64,000 nucleotides of DNA from Actinomycetes bacterium (GTDB taxonomy: Bacteria > Actinomycetota > Actinomycetes > Nanopelagicales > Nanopelagicaceae). The notes below the pieces were generated by a model. That model did no database searches. It saw nothing but the letters and a program-made list of their open reading frames with translations, and had not been told where the DNA came from. Location of the stretch: contig BJFY01000003.1 in assembly GCA_014190155.1 (NCBI GenBank), forward strand, positions 84,037-148,036, written 5' to 3'. Made by a program: the position numbers and the translations under genes. This document shows positions 52,982 through 63,964 of this stretch, piece after piece; the first letter of the stretch is position 1, and each line of letters starts with the position of its first letter.

Positions 52982-53350
52982 TTATAACACCTCCGGAGCT
53001 AACGAAATAATCTTCATGAATTTTTTATCACGAAGTTCGCGAGCAACTGGTCCGAAGATACGGGTGCCGCGAGGCTCACCGTCATCTTTCAGAATTACTG
53101 CTGCGTTTTCATCAAAACGAATATATGAACCATCGGCACGACGGTTCTCTTTAACGGTACGAACGATGACAGCCTTTACGACTTCACCTTTCTTAACCTG
53201 TCCGCCAGGAATTGCATCCTTGACTGAACATACGATGATGTCGCCGATGCCGGCATAACGACGCGATGAACCCCCGAGCACACGAATACAGAGAAGCTCT
53301 TTTGCTCCAGTGTTATCCGCGACGCGTAGACGCGACTCTTGTTGAATCAT
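52982..53350 (-). CDS. rplN: 50S ribosomal protein L14
   Basis: This 122-residue protein begins [20 protein letters not shown], contains [19 protein letters not shown] and [20 protein letters not shown], and ends ISLAPEVL. It binds at the intersubunit face and is a landing site for the silencing factor RsfS. It follows rpsQ by 15 bases. Confidence 0.97.
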   Translation of the reverse strand: MIQQESRLRVADNTGAKELLCIRVLGGSSRRYAGIGDIIVCSVKDAIPGGQVKKGEVVKAVIVRTVKENRRADGSYIRFDENAAVILKDDGEPRGTRIFGPVARELRDKKFMKIISLAPEVL

Positions 53351-53365
53351 TTTTTACGCCTACCT

Positions 53366-53629
53366 TTACTTAGCTCGCTCGAGGATCTCAACTACTCGCC
53401 AGCGTTTTGTCGCTGAGAGTGGCCGAGTTTCCATTATTAGGACGCGATCGCCAATGCCTGCTGAATTAGATTCATCATGCGCTTTTAGCTTTTTCGCCTT
53501 GGTTATAACTTTTGAATAGATACCGTGTGATGCACGATCTTCAACTTTAACGACGACAGTTTTATCCATCTTGTCGCTAACGACTACACCTTCGCGAGTC
53601 TTGCGAAATCCGCGAGCTTGCTCAGTCAT
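53366..53629 (-). CDS. rpsQ: 30S ribosomal protein S17
   Basis: This 87-residue OB-fold protein has [19 protein letters not shown], then [20 protein letters not shown] and KRWRVVEIL. It overlaps rpmC by 4 bases. Confidence 0.97.
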   Translation of the reverse strand: MTEQARGFRKTREGVVVSDKMDKTVVVKVEDRASHGIYSKVITKAKKLKAHDESNSAGIGDRVLIMETRPLSATKRWRVVEILERAK

Positions 53630-53841
53630 GCCGCACCTCCGATACCTAGTTCACGTTCACGCAAAACTGTATAGATGCGTGCAATTTCTTTACGGACCGC
53701 AGTTAAGCGACCATGGCTTTCGAGTTGACCAGTTGCTGCTTGGAAGCGCAGGTTGAAGAGTTCTTCCTTTGCTTCCTTAAGTTTGGTTTCCAACTCTTCA
53801 ACGCTCAATGGGCGAAGTTCTTCTGCTGTGATGATTGCCAT
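53626..53841 (-). CDS. rpmC: 50S ribosomal protein L29
   Basis: This 71-residue two-helix protein near the exit tunnel has [39 protein letters not shown] and [12 protein letters not shown]. It lies between rplP and rpsQ as usual. Confidence 0.96.
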   Translation of the reverse strand: MAIITAEELRPLSVEELETKLKEAKEELFNLRFQAATGQLESHGRLTAVRKEIARIYTVLRERELGIGGAA

Positions 53842-53844
53842 TGC

Positions 53845-54258
53845 TTATGCCTCCTCGCGACGTACAACGCGGCACTTGACCGGTAATTTGTGCATAGCTC
53901 GGGTTAACGCTTCGTTTGCGATCTCTTGGGTTACGCCAGAGATTTCAAACATCACGCGACCTGGCTTGATATTTGCGATCCACCACTCTGGCGAACCTTT
54001 ACCGGAACCCATACGAGTTTCAGCTGGTTTCTTTGTCAGCGGACGATCTGGATAAATATTGATCCAAACTTTTCCACCACGTTTTACGTGACGGGTCATT
54101 GCGATTCGTGCAGCTTCAATCTGACGGTTAGTGACATAGCCACCTTCGAGAGCTTGAATACCGTAATCGCCGAATGCAACAGTTGTGCCACCCTTTGCTT
54201 TACCGGAACGACTTGGGTGGTGTTGTTTGCGGTGCTTAACACGACGTGGAATTAACAC
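53845..54258 (-). CDS. rplP: 50S ribosomal protein L16
   Basis: This 137-residue protein sits near the peptidyl-transferase centre and A-site tRNA. It has [20 protein letters not shown], the basic loop [15 protein letters not shown], and the C-terminal KLPVKCRVV. It shares a base with rpsC. Confidence 0.97.
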   Translation of the reverse strand: MLIPRRVKHRKQHHPSRSGKAKGGTTVAFGDYGIQALEGGYVTNRQIEAARIAMTRHVKRGGKVWINIYPDRPLTKKPAETRMGSGKGSPEWWIANIKPGRVMFEISGVTQEIANEALTRAMHKLPVKCRVVRREEA

Positions 54259-55067
54259 TATGCATCACTTCCTTCAGTTGTAACTGTTGAAGTCTCTGCT
54301 GGTGTTTCAGTTGCAGCTTCGCGAGCGGCAACCGATGTCTTGGTAACTTCACCGCGTGGTGCACGTGGTGCGTTACGACGTGGCCGATCTGCTTTAGGAG
54401 CGCGAGCTAGTGCAACTGCAGCAGCTTCGCGTTCAGCGCGAGATTGAATAACTTCGCCCTTATAAATCCAGACCTTTACGCCAAGACGACCAAATGTTGT
54501 GTGGGCTTCATAGAAACCGTAATCGATATCGGCACGAAGCGTATGTAGTGGTACTCGGCCTTCACGATAGAACTCAGAACGAGCAATTTCTGCTCCGCCA
54601 AGACGTCCACCGCATTGAACTCGAATACCTTTTGCGCCAGCTTTTAACGCTGTCTGCATTGACTTACGCATTGCGCGTCGGAAAGAAACACGGGCTGCAA
54701 GTTGTTCTGCAATTCCTTGCGCAACAAGTTGGGCATTTGTTTCTGGGTTCTTAACTTCAAGAATGTTTAACTGAACTTGCTTGCCAGTTAATTTCTCGAG
54801 ATCAAGACGAAGCCGATCTGCACCTTCACCACGGCGACCGATAACGATGCCAGGACGAGCGGTGTGAAGATCAATACGTACCCGATCGCGAGTACGTTCA
54901 ATTTCGATATGTGAAACGCCGGCGCGCTCCATACCTTTCTCCATTGAACGACGGATCATGACATCTTCTTTTACATAATCTTTATAAAGTTTTTCGGCAT
55001 ACCAACGAGATTTAAATTCAGTGGTGATACCCAACCGGAAGCCGTATGGATTTATTTTTTGACCCAT
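54258..55067 (-). CDS. rpsC: 30S ribosomal protein S3
   Basis: This 269-residue protein starts [20 protein letters not shown]. The KH domain contains [16 protein letters not shown]. The C-terminal half has [11 protein letters not shown], followed by an actinobacterial tail rich in Ala, Arg, Thr and Glu. It lines the mRNA entry channel. It starts directly after the rplV stop. Confidence 0.97.
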   Translation of the reverse strand: MGQKINPYGFRLGITTEFKSRWYAEKLYKDYVKEDVMIRRSMEKGMERAGVSHIEIERTRDRVRIDLHTARPGIVIGRRGEGADRLRLDLEKLTGKQVQLNILEVKNPETNAQLVAQGIAEQLAARVSFRRAMRKSMQTALKAGAKGIRVQCGGRLGGAEIARSEFYREGRVPLHTLRADIDYGFYEAHTTFGRLGVKVWIYKGEVIQSRAEREAAAVALARAPKADRPRRNAPRAPRGEVTKTSVAAREAATETPAETSTVTTEGSDA

Positions 55068-55505
55068 TTATTCGGTCACACCCTCTCCTGCTCCGGCAGC
55101 TGCTTTTGCAGCTTTGCGAACTGATTCTTTAGAAGGGCGGCGGTAATTCTTATCGTCAGAAAGTACGACAGAGATTTGGCTGCTGCGCTTCAAAATTTGG
55201 AATCCGCGACCTTGTGCACGTGGGCGGAAGCGCTTCATAGTTTGGCCCTCTTCAACAAGAGCTTCCGTTACCCAAAGTTCAGAAGCATCGCGAATTGCTG
55301 GGTTCTTCTGCTTTGCGTTAGCAACTGCAGAATTAAGCAGCGTGTATACATCTTCGCTAACTGCGATCTGTGGTGCGAACTTCACAATGTTGATGGCTTC
55401 ATCTGCACGAATGCCGCGAATTAAATTCACAACACGACGTGCTTTCTGAGGCGTAACGCGCAATCCGCGAACAGTCGCAGTTGCGATTAGGGGTGTATTA
55501 AGCAT
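55068..55505 (-). CDS. rplV: 50S ribosomal protein L22
   Basis: This 145-residue tunnel-wall protein has [19 protein letters not shown] and the hairpin loop [20 protein letters not shown]. The ATG at 55505 overlaps the rpsS stop by 8 bases and has AAGGTGG 8 bases upstream. An open frame 27 codons longer runs through rpsS and is not credible. The C-terminal Ala/Lys tail is lineage-typical. Confidence 0.96.
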   Translation of the reverse strand: MLNTPLIATATVRGLRVTPQKARRVVNLIRGIRADEAINIVKFAPQIAVSEDVYTLLNSAVANAKQKNPAIRDASELWVTEALVEEGQTMKRFRPRAQGRGFQILKRSSQISVVLSDDKNYRRPSKESVRKAAKAAAGAGEGVTE

Positions 55506-55785
55506 CCTTAACCACCTTTCGGTCCTCTTGTTTGATGTGACCACGGAAAGTGCGAGTTGGTGAGAACTCACCAAGCTTGTGACCAATCATCGCTTCAGTT
55601 ACATAAACCGGAACGTGTTTACGACCATCATGTACTGCGATGGTGTGACCAATCATTGATGGCGTGATCATTGAGCGGCGTGACCAAGTCTTAATAACAA
55701 CCTTGGTGCCTTGCTCGTTTTGAGCATCCACTTTTTTAGAGAGGTGTTTGTCCACGAATGGACCCTTTTTTAAACTACGAGGCAT
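55498..55785 (-). CDS. rpsS: 30S ribosomal protein S19
   Basis: This 95-residue protein reads [19 protein letters not shown], then [20 protein letters not shown], and [14 protein letters not shown] near the end. All family blocks are intact. It follows rplB by 14 bases and its end overlaps the start of rplV. Confidence 0.97.
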   Translation of the reverse strand: MPRSLKKGPFVDKHLSKKVDAQNEQGTKVVIKTWSRRSMITPSMIGHTIAVHDGRKHVPVYVTEAMIGHKLGEFSPTRTFRGHIKQEDRKVVKDA

Positions 55786-55799
55786 TTTTAAAGGGCTCC

Positions 55800-56633
55800 T
55801 TATCGGCTCTTGTTAGCTGGACGACGGCGGACAATAAGTTGATCGCTCGACTTCTTTTTACGAGTTCGAACTTCAGGCTTACCCCAAGGTGAAACCGGAT
55901 GACGGCCACCAGAAGTTTTACCTTCACCACCACCATGTGGGTGATCAACAGGGTTCATAACAACACCACGAACAGATGGGCGCTTGCCTTTCCAACGCAT
56001 GCGTCCAGCTTTTCCGTAGTTAATATTTGATTGTTCTGCGTTTCCGACTTCACCGACGGTTGCGCGGCAACGAACATCGATATTTCGGATTTCACCAGAT
56101 GGCATACGTAGCTGTGCATATGGACCATCTTTAGCAACTAGTTGTACTGATGCACCAGCTGAACGAGCGATACGTGCTCCACCACCAGGGCGTACTTCGA
56201 TTGCGTGAATCATGGTACCGACTGGAATGTTACGAAGTGGCAAGTTGTTTCCTGGCTTGATATCTGCAGATGGGCCATTTTCAATCTTGTCGCCTTGTTC
56301 TAATTTATTTGGCGCAATGATGTAACGCTTCTCGCCATCTGCGAAGTGCAAGAGTGCAATTCGAGCAGTACGGTTTGGATCGTATTCAATGTGCGCAACT
56401 GTTGCAGGTACGCCATCTTTATCATTACGTAAGAAATCAATTAAGCGATATGCGCGCTTATGTCCACCACCTTGGTGACGAGTAGTGATCTTGCCGGATG
56501 CGTTACGGCCACCCTTGCTGTTGATTGGTCGTACCAAAGATTTTTCCGGAGTTGTACGGGTAATTTCAGCGAAGTCGGCAACGCTTTGCCCGCGAGAGCT
56601 TGGCGTTACTGGTCGCAATTTACGAAGTGCCAT
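55800..56633 (-). CDS. rplB: 50S ribosomal protein L2
   Basis: This 277-residue protein is needed for subunit joining and peptidyl transfer. It has [19 protein letters not shown], then [20 protein letters not shown], and [20 protein letters not shown] with the conserved histidine. It is in standard S10 position after rplW. Confidence 0.98.
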   Translation of the reverse strand: MALRKLRPVTPSSRGQSVADFAEITRTTPEKSLVRPINSKGGRNASGKITTRHQGGGHKRAYRLIDFLRNDKDGVPATVAHIEYDPNRTARIALLHFADGEKRYIIAPNKLEQGDKIENGPSADIKPGNNLPLRNIPVGTMIHAIEVRPGGGARIARSAGASVQLVAKDGPYAQLRMPSGEIRNIDVRCRATVGEVGNAEQSNINYGKAGRMRWKGKRPSVRGVVMNPVDHPHGGGEGKTSGGRHPVSPWGKPEVRTRKKKSSDQLIVRRRPANKSR

Positions 56634-56663
56634 GATTTCTCCTTTTCCCCTTCCCGGTTTCCG

Positions 56664-56957
56664 CTAGGAAACTGGGCCTCCGAATATGTCAATCCGTTGA
56701 CCAGTAGCAATTTGAACGATTGCGCGCTTGGTATCACTACGTTTTCCAATTCCGAGACGAGTAAGTTTTCGCTTACCTTCACGGTTCATGGTGTTTACTT
56801 TTAGAACTTTTACGCCAAAAATCTTTTCAACCGCGATCTTGATCTCGGTCTTATTCGCTGTTGGCGCAACAATGAATGTGTACTTATTTTGATCTAGCAA
56901 GCCGTATGACTTTTCAGATACGACTGGAGCGATTAATACGTCGCGATGATCTTTCAC
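56664..56957 (-). CDS. rplW: 50S ribosomal protein L23
   Basis: This 97-residue exit-tunnel docking site for SRP and trigger factor has [20 protein letters not shown] and [20 protein letters not shown]. It ends [12 protein letters not shown]. It overlaps rplD by 4 bases. Confidence 0.97.
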   Translation of the reverse strand: MKDHRDVLIAPVVSEKSYGLLDQNKYTFIVAPTANKTEIKIAVEKIFGVKVLKVNTMNREGKRKLTRLGIGKRSDTKRAIVQIATGQRIDIFGGPVS

Positions 56958-57631
56958 GCTGACACCTCTACTTCGCTTTCACGAGCAACTGCAGTTGCAG
57001 CTTTGCCCTTTGCTGGACCGGCGATGAAATCTTTAATTGCATCGTGTGAGAAGACCACGTCATCGCTTACAACTACGTCATAAGCATTTAATTGATCGGC
57101 AACGATTAAGTGAACATCTTGAACGCTACGAAGTGAGCGCCAAACATCATTTTCACTACGAGCAACTACAACGAGAACTTTTTTACGATCAGAAAATTGT
57201 CGAACTGCAGCGAGCGCGGCCTTTGTAGAAGGAGTTGAAACAATTCCCTCAACAACGTGGATTCGCTCATTGCGTTGACGATCTGAAAGCACGCCGCGAA
57301 GTGCAGCTGCGATCATTTTCTTAGGTGTGCGTTGATCGTATAAACGAGGTACTGGACCATGGGCAACACCACCGTGGCGTTGGTTAGGTGAACGAGTTGA
57401 ACCCTGACGGGCGCGACCAGTTCCTTTTTGTTTAAAAGGTTTTTTGCCGCCACCACTTACTTCACCGCGGTTTTTCGCTTTATGCGAACCTTGGCGAGCT
57501 GCTGCAAGTTGTGCAGTAACTACCTGATGGATTAGCGGAACATTTGCTTGTACATCAAAGATTTCAGTTGGAAGCGCGAAAGTTCCGGTCTTCTTTCCGG
57601 TTGCATCTTTAATTTCGAGGGATAGCGACAT
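56954..57631 (-). CDS. rplD: 50S ribosomal protein L4
   Basis: This 225-residue protein has a tunnel loop containing [19 protein letters not shown] and [12 protein letters not shown], then a globular domain. In E. coli L4 also represses the S10 operon; no comparable long leader is seen ahead of rpsJ here. It starts 3 bases after rplC. Confidence 0.97.
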   Translation of the reverse strand: MSLSLEIKDATGKKTGTFALPTEIFDVQANVPLIHQVVTAQLAAARQGSHKAKNRGEVSGGGKKPFKQKGTGRARQGSTRSPNQRHGGVAHGPVPRLYDQRTPKKMIAAALRGVLSDRQRNERIHVVEGIVSTPSTKAALAAVRQFSDRKKVLVVVARSENDVWRSLRSVQDVHLIVADQLNAYDVVVSDDVVFSHDAIKDFIAGPAKGKAATAVARESEVEVSA

Positions 57632-57634
57632 GGT

Positions 57635-58327
57635 TTAAGCACCTGCCTTCGTGATGGTTTCAGAGATTGCAAACTTCGAAGCAGATTTAATGAAAACTGT
57701 GGCACCGATTGCGCCAGGAATAGCACCCTTAATCAGGATGGTATTTGCAACTGGATCAACGGAGTGGATACTGAGATTTTGTACGGTGACTTTTTCAACA
57801 CCCATACGTCCCATCATTCGCTTTCCTTTAAATACGCGACCTGGTGTGGTTCGGTTACCGATAGAACCAGAGGTGCGGTGCTTGCGGTCAACACCGTGTG
57901 CTGCGCCGAAACCAGAGAAGTTGTGACGCTTCATAACACCAGCAGAACCTTTGCCGAGTGAGATACCGGATGCATCAATAATTTCACCAGCAGCGAATAC
58001 ATCTGCGCGTAGCTCTTGTCCTACTTGGTAGGCAGCAGCATTAGATGTGCGTAATTCGGCAACATCTTTGCGCGGGGTAACGCCAGCTTTTGCGAAATGG
58101 CCAGCTTCTGGCTTAGAAACTTTACGTGGATCAATTGCACCAAATGCAAGTTGGATCGCTTGGTAACCATCTTTTTCTACGGTGCGAACTTGTGTGACAA
58201 CACAAGGACCAGCAGATACCACAGTTACTGGAACAACTTTATTGTTGGCATCAAAGACCTGAGTCATGCCGAGCTTGGTGCCAATGATTCCTTTAATGGC
58301 AGAGCCCTTTGATTGAGTATTAGTCAT
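57635..58327 (-). CDS. rplC: 50S ribosomal protein L3
   Basis: This 230-residue protein has [34 protein letters not shown] with the residue region methylated in some bacteria, and [19 protein letters not shown]. It starts behind AGGAG, 12 bases after rpsJ. The N-terminal ten residues are a short extension. Confidence 0.97.
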   Translation of the reverse strand: MTNTQSKGSAIKGIIGTKLGMTQVFDANNKVVPVTVVSAGPCVVTQVRTVEKDGYQAIQLAFGAIDPRKVSKPEAGHFAKAGVTPRKDVAELRTSNAAAYQVGQELRADVFAAGEIIDASGISLGKGSAGVMKRHNFSGFGAAHGVDRKHRTSGSIGNRTTPGRVFKGKRMMGRMGVEKVTVQNLSIHSVDPVANTILIKGAIPGAIGATVFIKSASKFAISETITKAGA

Positions 58328-58339
58328 CTCTTTGATCTC

Positions 58340-58648
58340 CTAGAGCTTTATTTCAATGTCAACGCCAGCGGGTAAATCAAGACGCATCAATGAATCAACG
58401 GTTTTAGGCGTTGGGTCGATGATGTCAATTAAGCGCTTGTGGGTGCGCATCTCAAAGTGTTCGCGGCTATCTTTATATTTGTGCGGAGAGCGAATCACAC
58501 AGTAAGTGTTCTTCTCTGTTGGTAGCGGCACCGGACCTGCAACCGTTGCACCAGTGCGTTCAACGGTTTCAACGATTTTCTTCGCTGAAGAGTCAATCAC
58601 CTCATGGTCATAGGCCTTAAGCCGGATGCGGATCTTCTGTCCCGCCAT
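58340..58648 (-). CDS. rpsJ: 30S ribosomal protein S10
   Basis: This 102-residue protein has [40 protein letters not shown] and [12 protein letters not shown]. It is the first gene of the S10 operon and also a possible NusB partner in antitermination. GGGAG precedes the ATG. A tuf-end hairpin lies 48 bases upstream. Confidence 0.98.
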   Translation of the reverse strand: MAGQKIRIRLKAYDHEVIDSSAKKIVETVERTGATVAGPVPLPTEKNTYCVIRSPHKYKDSREHFEMRTHKRLIDIIDPTPKTVDSLMRLDLPAGVDIEIKL

Positions 58649-58693
58649 TTCGTTCTCCCTTTTCTTAGTACTGCAAAATCTTTTTTAATAATT

Positions 58694-58721
58694 CACCGAG
58701 TGGGTTTTACGCCACTCGGCG
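58694..58721 (-). terminator. Hairpin after tuf, probable str-operon terminator
   Basis: On the minus strand CGCCGAGTGG and CCACTCGGTG (58721-58712 and 58703-58694) form a 10-bp stem with one G-U pair and an 8-base loop, 13 bases after the tuf stop. The sequence after it is A/T-rich (AATTATTAAA) rather than a pure T-run, so termination may be partial with read-through into rpsJ. Confidence 0.65.
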
Positions 58722-58734
58722 ATTACTTATTTAA

Positions 58735-59928
58735 TTACTTAGTTATTTTCGTTACTCGACCGGCGCCAACTGTGCGGCCACCTTCACGGATAGCGAAGCG
58801 AAGTCCTTCTTCCATAGCGATTGGCTGAATTAGAACTACGTTCATTTCAGTGTTATCGCCAGGCATAACCATTTCGGTTCCTGCAGGAAGAGTTACAACA
58901 CCAGTTACGTCAGTTGTACGGAAGTAGAACTGAGGACGGTAGTTGTTAAAGAATGGAGTGTGACGTCCGCCTTCATCCTTTGAAAGGATGTATGCAGAAG
59001 CCGAGAATTCAGTGTGAGGTGTGATTGTTCCTGGCTTGCAAACAACTTGACCACGCTCAACATCTTCCCGCTTCAGGCCACGAAGAAGTAAACCAACGTT
59101 TTCGCCAGCTTGACCTTCATCGAGCAACTTACGGAACATTTCAACGCCAGTAACTGTGGTGGTTTGTGCATCTTGACGGATACCAACAATTTGAACTTCT
59201 TCGTTCACTTTGACGACACCGCGCTCGATACGACCGGTTACTACAGTTCCGCGACCAGTGATTGTGAATACATCTTCTACTGGCATAAGGAATGGCTTAT
59301 CAATTTCACGAACTGGTTGTGGAATGAATGAGTCCACAGCAGCCATGAGATCCATAATCTTTTCAGACCATGCAGCGTCGCCTTCTAGCGCTTTTAGCGC
59401 AGAGATGCGAACGATTGGAGTTGTATCTCCTGGGAATTCATACTTGCTTAGAAGTTCGCGAACTTCCATTTCTACAAGTTCAAGAATTTCTTCATCGTCA
59501 ACCATGTCGGACTTATTAAGTGCAACCACGATTGAAGGAACGCCTACTTGACGGGCAAGTAGAACGTGTTCTTTTGTCTGAGGCATTGGGCCATCAGTTG
59601 CAGCTACTACAAGAATCGCACCGTCCATTTGAGCAGCACCGGTGATCATGTTCTTGATGTAGTCAGCGTGTCCTGGGCAGTCAACGTGTGCATAGTGACG
59701 TGCTTCGGTTTGGTATTCAACGTGTGCGATTGAGATGGTGATACCGCGAGCACGTTCTTCCGGCGCTTTATCGATCTGATCGAATGCGCTTACCTCGTTA
59801 AGAGTTGGATACTTGTCGTGAAGCACCTTGGAAATCGCAGCAGTAAGAGTGGTCTTACCGTGGTCGATATGACCAATGGTGCCGATGTTTACGTGCGGCT
59901 TATTCCGCTCGAACTTTGCCTTTGCCAC
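58735..59928 (-). CDS. tuf: Elongation factor Tu
   Basis: This 397-residue GTPase delivers aminoacyl-tRNA. It has P-loop [10 protein letters not shown], the switch II motif [17 protein letters not shown] and [23 protein letters not shown] is normal for EF-Tu. It starts at a GTG behind AGGAGG, 79 bases after fusA, and ends the rpsL-rpsG-fusA-tuf series. Confidence 0.98.
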   Translation of the reverse strand: MAKAKFERNKPHVNIGTIGHIDHGKTTLTAAISKVLHDKYPTLNEVSAFDQIDKAPEERARGITISIAHVEYQTEARHYAHVDCPGHADYIKNMITGAAQMDGAILVVAATDGPMPQTKEHVLLARQVGVPSIVVALNKSDMVDDEEILELVEMEVRELLSKYEFPGDTTPIVRISALKALEGDAAWSEKIMDLMAAVDSFIPQPVREIDKPFLMPVEDVFTITGRGTVVTGRIERGVVKVNEEVQIVGIRQDAQTTTVTGVEMFRKLLDEGQAGENVGLLLRGLKREDVERGQVVCKPGTITPHTEFSASAYILSKDEGGRHTPFFNNYRPQFYFRTTDVTGVVTLPAGTEMVMPGDNTEMNVVLIQPIAMEEGLRFAIREGGRTVGAGRVTKITK

Positions 59929-60007
59929 TGTGGTTCCTCCTAATATATTTTTCTTATTTAACTTGCCTGGTTTTGGTTTTTATTACTGGTTGGGTATTCG
60001 TTTTTGG

Positions 60008-62113
60008 TTACTCGCCGCGAATTTTCGCGATGATTTCCTTCGAAACTGCTGCCGGAACTTCGGCATAAGAATCGAATTGCATGCTGTAACTCGCGCGACC
60101 TTGAGTTCTGCTTCGTAGATCTCCGACATAGCCGAACATCTCTGAGAGTGGAACAAGTGCCTTTACGATGCGAGCACCGGAACGTTCGTCCATAGCCTGA
60201 ATTTGGCCACGACGACTATTGAGATCGCCGATGACATCACCCATGAAATCTTCAGGGGTAACGACTTCAACCGACATCATTGGTTCGAGGAGAGCAGGAC
60301 CAGCAAGTTTTGCTGCTTCCTTGAACGCCGCGATACCAGCAATCTTGAAAGCCAATTCCGATGAGTCAACATCGTGATATGCGCCATCAAGAAGAGTTAC
60401 TCGTACATCTGTAAGTGGATAACCAGCAAGTGGTCCACTCTGCATTGCCTCTTGGCAACCATCATCTACTGATGGGATGTACTCACGTGGAATACGTCCA
60501 CCCGTTACTTTATTTACGAATTCATATCCGCCTTCAACTGCACCAACTGGAAGTGGCTCAAGTGCGATTTGAATCTTCGCGAATTGACCAGAACCACCAG
60601 TCTGTTTTTTATGGGTGTAGTCGTGACGTGCAACTGGCTTACGAAGAGTTTCGCGATAAGCAACTTGTGGCTTACCAACGTTAGCTTCAACTTTAAATTC
60701 GCGACGCATCCGGTCAACCAGAATTTCAAGGTGAAGTTCACCCATGCCACCAATGATGGTCTGGTTGGTCTCTTCATCGGTCCGAACATGGAATGTTGGA
60801 TCTTCTTCGGCAAGACGTTGAATCGCAGTTCCAAGTTTTTCTTGGTCGCCCTTGGTCTTAGGTTCAATCGCTACGTGAATAACCGGAGCTGGGAAATCCA
60901 TTGATTCCAGAATTACTGGCTTATCTGGATCGCAAAGTGTGTCACCAGTAGTTGTGCCCTTTAGACCCATTACCGCGATGATGTCGCCGGCTTGCGCTGT
61001 CGGAATTTCTTCGCGCTTGATCGCATGCATTCGATAAACCTTGCCGATTCGTTCTTTACGGTCTTTTGTTGAGTTCAATACGCCTGAACCTGATTCCAAT
61101 ACACCGGAATAGATACGTACGAAAGTTAATTTTCCAAGGTGTGGATCGCTCATGATCTTGAAAGCTAAACCAGAGAATGGTTCTTTTGGATCTGGTTGAC
61201 GTTCAATTTCAACGCTCTTATCGCCCATTTTTGTACCAACGATTGATTTAACATCAAGTGGGCTTGGTAGGTAACGAGTCACTGCATCAAGCATTGGTTG
61301 TACACCTTTGTTCTTGAAAGCAGATCCAGTAACAACTGGAGTTGCTTTGTCAGCCAAAGTTGCACGACGGATACCAGCGATGATTTCAGCTTCAGAGAGA
61401 TCTTTACCATCTAAGTACTTCTCCATGATTGCGTCATCGCACTCAGCGAGAGTTTCAATTAAATCGTGACGAGCTTTTGCAGCTTTTTCTTTAAGATCTT
61501 CTGGAATCTCTTTAGTTTCATAATCTTCACCCAAAGTTGTCTCAGCAGACCAAACTAGAGCTTTCATCGCGATCAAATCGACTACGCCAATAAAGTCACC
61601 TTCTGCGCCAATTGGAATTTGCAGAACTAGTGCAGTTGCATGGAGACGCTCGCCAATCATTGCAACGCAACGATCAAAAGATGCGCCGGTACGATCAAGT
61701 TTGTTGATGAAACAGATACGAGGAACGTTGTAACGATCTGCTTGACGCCAAACTGTTTCTGATTGTGGCTCTACGCCAGCTACGCCATCGAATACCGCTA
61801 CTGCGCCATCAAGTACACGAAGTGAACGTTCTACTTCAACGGTGAAGTCAACGTGTCCAGGTGTATCAATAATGTTAATTGTGTTGCCATCCCACATACA
61901 TGTGGTCGCAGCAGATGTAATTGTGATGCCGCGTTCTTGCTCTTGTTCCATCCAGTCCATAGTGGCTGCGCCATCATGAACTTCACCAATCTTGTAGTTA
62001 ATTCCAGTATAGAAAAGGATGCGCTCGGTTGTGGTGGTTTTACCCGCGTCAATGTGCGCCATGATTCCGATATTGCGAACCTTGGCTAGGTCGATCGCTG
62101 TATCTATTGCCAC
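60008..62113 (-). CDS. fusA: Elongation factor G
   Basis: This 701-residue translocase GTPase has [19 protein letters not shown], the G3 motif [15 protein letters not shown] and NKLDRTGA. Domain IV contains [16 protein letters not shown], and [19 protein letters not shown] is near the end. It lies after rpsG with 49 bases between, in the standard str order. Confidence 0.98.
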   Translation of the reverse strand: MAIDTAIDLAKVRNIGIMAHIDAGKTTTTERILFYTGINYKIGEVHDGAATMDWMEQEQERGITITSAATTCMWDGNTINIIDTPGHVDFTVEVERSLRVLDGAVAVFDGVAGVEPQSETVWRQADRYNVPRICFINKLDRTGASFDRCVAMIGERLHATALVLQIPIGAEGDFIGVVDLIAMKALVWSAETTLGEDYETKEIPEDLKEKAAKARHDLIETLAECDDAIMEKYLDGKDLSEAEIIAGIRRATLADKATPVVTGSAFKNKGVQPMLDAVTRYLPSPLDVKSIVGTKMGDKSVEIERQPDPKEPFSGLAFKIMSDPHLGKLTFVRIYSGVLESGSGVLNSTKDRKERIGKVYRMHAIKREEIPTAQAGDIIAVMGLKGTTTGDTLCDPDKPVILESMDFPAPVIHVAIEPKTKGDQEKLGTAIQRLAEEDPTFHVRTDEETNQTIIGGMGELHLEILVDRMRREFKVEANVGKPQVAYRETLRKPVARHDYTHKKQTGGSGQFAKIQIALEPLPVGAVEGGYEFVNKVTGGRIPREYIPSVDDGCQEAMQSGPLAGYPLTDVRVTLLDGAYHDVDSSELAFKIAGIAAFKEAAKLAGPALLEPMMSVEVVTPEDFMGDVIGDLNSRRGQIQAMDERSGARIVKALVPLSEMFGYVGDLRSRTQGRASYSMQFDSYAEVPAAVSKEIIAKIRGE

Positions 62114-62162
62114 TTTTTCGATTCCTTTTCTTTAAGCTATTCGAGTTCTAGTTGAGTACGTA

Positions 62163-62633
62163 TTACCAGCGGTAATGCGCAAATGCCTTGTTGGCTTCCG
62201 CCATTTTGTGGGTATCTTCACGCTTTTTAACTGCTGCGCCAAGACCGTTGCTTGCATCGACTAATTCATTAGTTAAGCGCTCTGACATCGATTTTTCACG
62301 GCGTTCGCGGGCGTTATCTACTAACCAACGAAGTCCAAGAGTTGTAGCACGAGCTGCTTTAACTTCAACCGGAACTTGATAAGTAGCGCCACCAACTCGA
62401 CGGGATTTAACTTCAACTGTTGGCTTGATATTGTCGAGTGCGCGTTTCAAAGTAATAACTGGATCTACTTGAGTTTTTCCACGGCAACCTTCAAGAGCTG
62501 CATAAACAATTCCTTCAGCAGTTGAGCGCTTTCCATGTGAAAGAACTTTGTTAATTAACGCAGTAACAACTGGTGAGTTGTAAACTGGATCAGCAACAAC
62601 TGGTGACTTGGGTGCGGGACCTTTACGTGGCAT
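62163..62633 (-). CDS. rpsG: 30S ribosomal protein S7
   Basis: This 156-residue primary 16S head binder has [39 protein letters not shown] and [16 protein letters not shown]. It ends HYRW. In E. coli S7 represses the str operon from the rpsL-rpsG junction; here that junction is only 11 bases. Confidence 0.98.
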   Translation of the reverse strand: MPRKGPAPKSPVVADPVYNSPVVTALINKVLSHGKRSTAEGIVYAALEGCRGKTQVDPVITLKRALDNIKPTVEVKSRRVGGATYQVPVEVKAARATTLGLRWLVDNARERREKSMSERLTNELVDASNGLGAAVKKREDTHKMAEANKAFAHYRW

Positions 62634-62644
62634 TTATATATCCC

Positions 62645-63019
62645 CTACTTCTTTTCTCGTTTAGTGCCGTAGCGACTACGTGATTGCTTACGATCTTTAA
62701 CACCTTGGGTATCTAGAGATCCACGTACAATTTTGTAACGAACACCTGGCAGATCTTTTACGCGACCGCCACGAACAAGAACGATGGAGTGTTCTTGCAA
62801 GTTATGTCCTTCACCTGGAATGTATGCAGTTACTTCCATGCCGCTTGTTAAGCGAACACGTGCAACTTTTCTTAAAGCAGAGTTAGGTTTCTTTGGAGTA
62901 GTTGTGTAAACACGAGTACAAACACCGCGGCGTTGTGGTGAACCTTTTAACGCAGGCGTTGTTGTCTTATCTTTATTCTCGGCGCGGCCCTTACGAACCA
63001 GCTGCTGAATAGTTGGCAC
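62645..63019 (-). CDS. rpsL: 30S ribosomal protein S12
   Basis: This 124-residue decoding-centre protein starts at a GTG (63019) with [15 protein letters not shown], behind GGAGAG. It has [20 protein letters not shown] and [17 protein letters not shown]. The Lys residues where streptomycin resistance arises (in TPKKPNS and GGRVKDLPG) have the sensitive-type Lys. A frame 50 codons longer is open but is leader RNA, not protein. Confidence 0.97.
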   Translation of the reverse strand: MPTIQQLVRKGRAENKDKTTTPALKGSPQRRGVCTRVYTTTPKKPNSALRKVARVRLTSGMEVTAYIPGEGHNLQEHSIVLVRGGRVKDLPGVRYKIVRGSLDTQGVKDRKQSRSRYGTKREKK

Positions 63020-63111
63020 TACTTCTCTCCATCTCTCGTTCCCGACCCACGCGGTCGGGTGTGTCGAAATTAATTCGCAATTAACTACAGAAAAATCTGC
63101 AGATTGGAATA

Positions 63112-63190
63112 GCTCTCTCGTAAAAAAGAGCAGGGCGTGAGAGTAACTCACGCCTATAGGTAAGGTCAAAACGGTCCATTACTCCTGCTC
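63112..63190 (-). ncRNA. Compound hairpin with U-tract in the rpsL leader
   Basis: On the minus strand an outer stem GAGCAG (63190-63185) with CTGCTC (63133-63128) encloses an inner perfect hairpin GGCGTGAG-TTACT-CTCACGCC (63154-63134). TTTTTT (63127-63122) follows the outer stem directly. GAGTAA (63183-63178) could instead pair with the TTACTC of the inner hairpin. GCTCT and AGAGC downstream (63131-63112) form another competing stem. The layout is that of an attenuator about 100 bases before rpsL. Predicted by eye. Confidence 0.45.
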
Positions 63191-63305
63191 CCCTAGAAAA
63201 CGAGGCTTTTTGCCCTCCCGACACGCCGAATTCACAAGTGATCAGAGCCCACAAAATCCCGCTTTTCGCAACTTTGAGCGCACAGATCTCTGTTAACCTC
63301 TACCT

Positions 63306-63599
63306 ATGAGTGACAAAGTAAAGGCTAAGAAAGCGAATCCGCCATTTAAGCGAACTCGAAAAGGTCGGACCCGCTCATCTCGAGTTAGTAGCAAGAATCA
63401 AGTAACAATCCCCGTTGAAATTCTTCGCCAGGCTGGCATCGCACCAAATGAATTAGTAAATTTCAAATTCAATAAGAGCGGTGAAATTGTAATTTCGAAA
63501 GAAGGCTCCGCGCTTGAATCCCTTTTTGGCGCACTTTCTGGAACTTATGTTGATTTTGATCTGCGCAAAGAGAGGGACGAGTGGGGATCGAAGTATTAA
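63306..63599 (+). CDS. AbrB/SpoVT-type antitoxin (VapB-like)
   Basis: This is a 97-residue protein. The basic N-terminus (about 25 residues, many Lys/Arg) precedes an AbrB-like swapped-hairpin DNA-binding domain, SSKNQVTIPVEILRQAGI then NFKFNKSGEIVISKE. The C-terminal part is acidic and aromatic (YVDFDLRKERDEWG) and probably wraps the toxin. No Shine-Dalgarno is visible; TTAACC ends 7 bases before the ATG, suggesting a leaderless start, though no convincing -35 is seen. It overlaps the PIN toxin by 19 bases and is divergent from the str operon. Confidence 0.85.
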   Translation: MSDKVKAKKANPPFKRTRKGRTRSSRVSSKNQVTIPVEILRQAGIAPNELVNFKFNKSGEIVISKEGSALESLFGALSGTYVDFDLRKERDEWGSKY

Positions 63600-63964
63600 T
63601 TGATACCTCGTTCTTAATTGCTGCGCTGGAAGCCGCTGATTCACACCACGAGAGCGCTAAAACCCAACTGCGAAAGTTGCCAGCTGGCACCAGAATGAAT
63701 ATCAGCGCCATAACCCAAGCCGAAACTCTGATTGCTCCAATGCGTATCAGCGATGCGCACTTTCATATGACTTCAAAGTTGATTACAGATCGATTCACTA
63801 TTCTTGAAGTAAATAGCGAAATAGCGCAACGCGCTGCACAAATCAGAAGTAAGAATAAGATTACGCTAGTAGATGCGATAATTATTGCTACTGCACTCCA
63901 TCACAAACAGGAGCTCTACACCTTCGATCGTTTGATGAAAGCCGTTTATGACAAGACCAAGTAA
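63581..63964 (+). CDS. PIN-domain ribonuclease toxin (VapC-like)
   Basis: This is a 127-residue single PIN domain. The acidic metal ligands D8 (VLIDTS), E48 (TQAETL), D98 (LVDAII) and D116 (YTFDR) are all in place, so it is probably catalytically intact. VapC toxins cleave specific RNAs, often initiator tRNA or rRNA; the target here is unknown. It starts at a GTG behind AGAGAGGG and is translationally coupled to the antitoxin. Confidence 0.87.
   Translation: MGIEVLIDTSFLIAALEAADSHHESAKTQLRKLPAGTRMNISAITQAETLIAPMRISDAHFHMTSKLITDRFTILEVNSEIAQRAAQIRSKNKITLVDAIIIATALHHKQELYTFDRLMKAVYDKTK

Noticed and set aside
54494..54754. Long open frames opposite ribosomal and chaperonin genes (also around 14909-15148, 18166-18875, 20883-21376, 43260-43640, 54494-54754)
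   Set aside because: All are antisense or out-of-frame readings of clearly conserved genes, with no ribosome site or family similarity.
55068..55586. A longer L22 beginning inside rpsS
   Set aside because: The ATG at 55505 has AAGGTGG upstream and matches family N-termini; the longer frame is a shadow of rpsS.
62645..63169. A 174-residue S12 with a 50-residue extension
   Set aside because: The extra part is the structured leader; a GTG with a good Shine-Dalgarno at 63019 gives the standard 124 residues.
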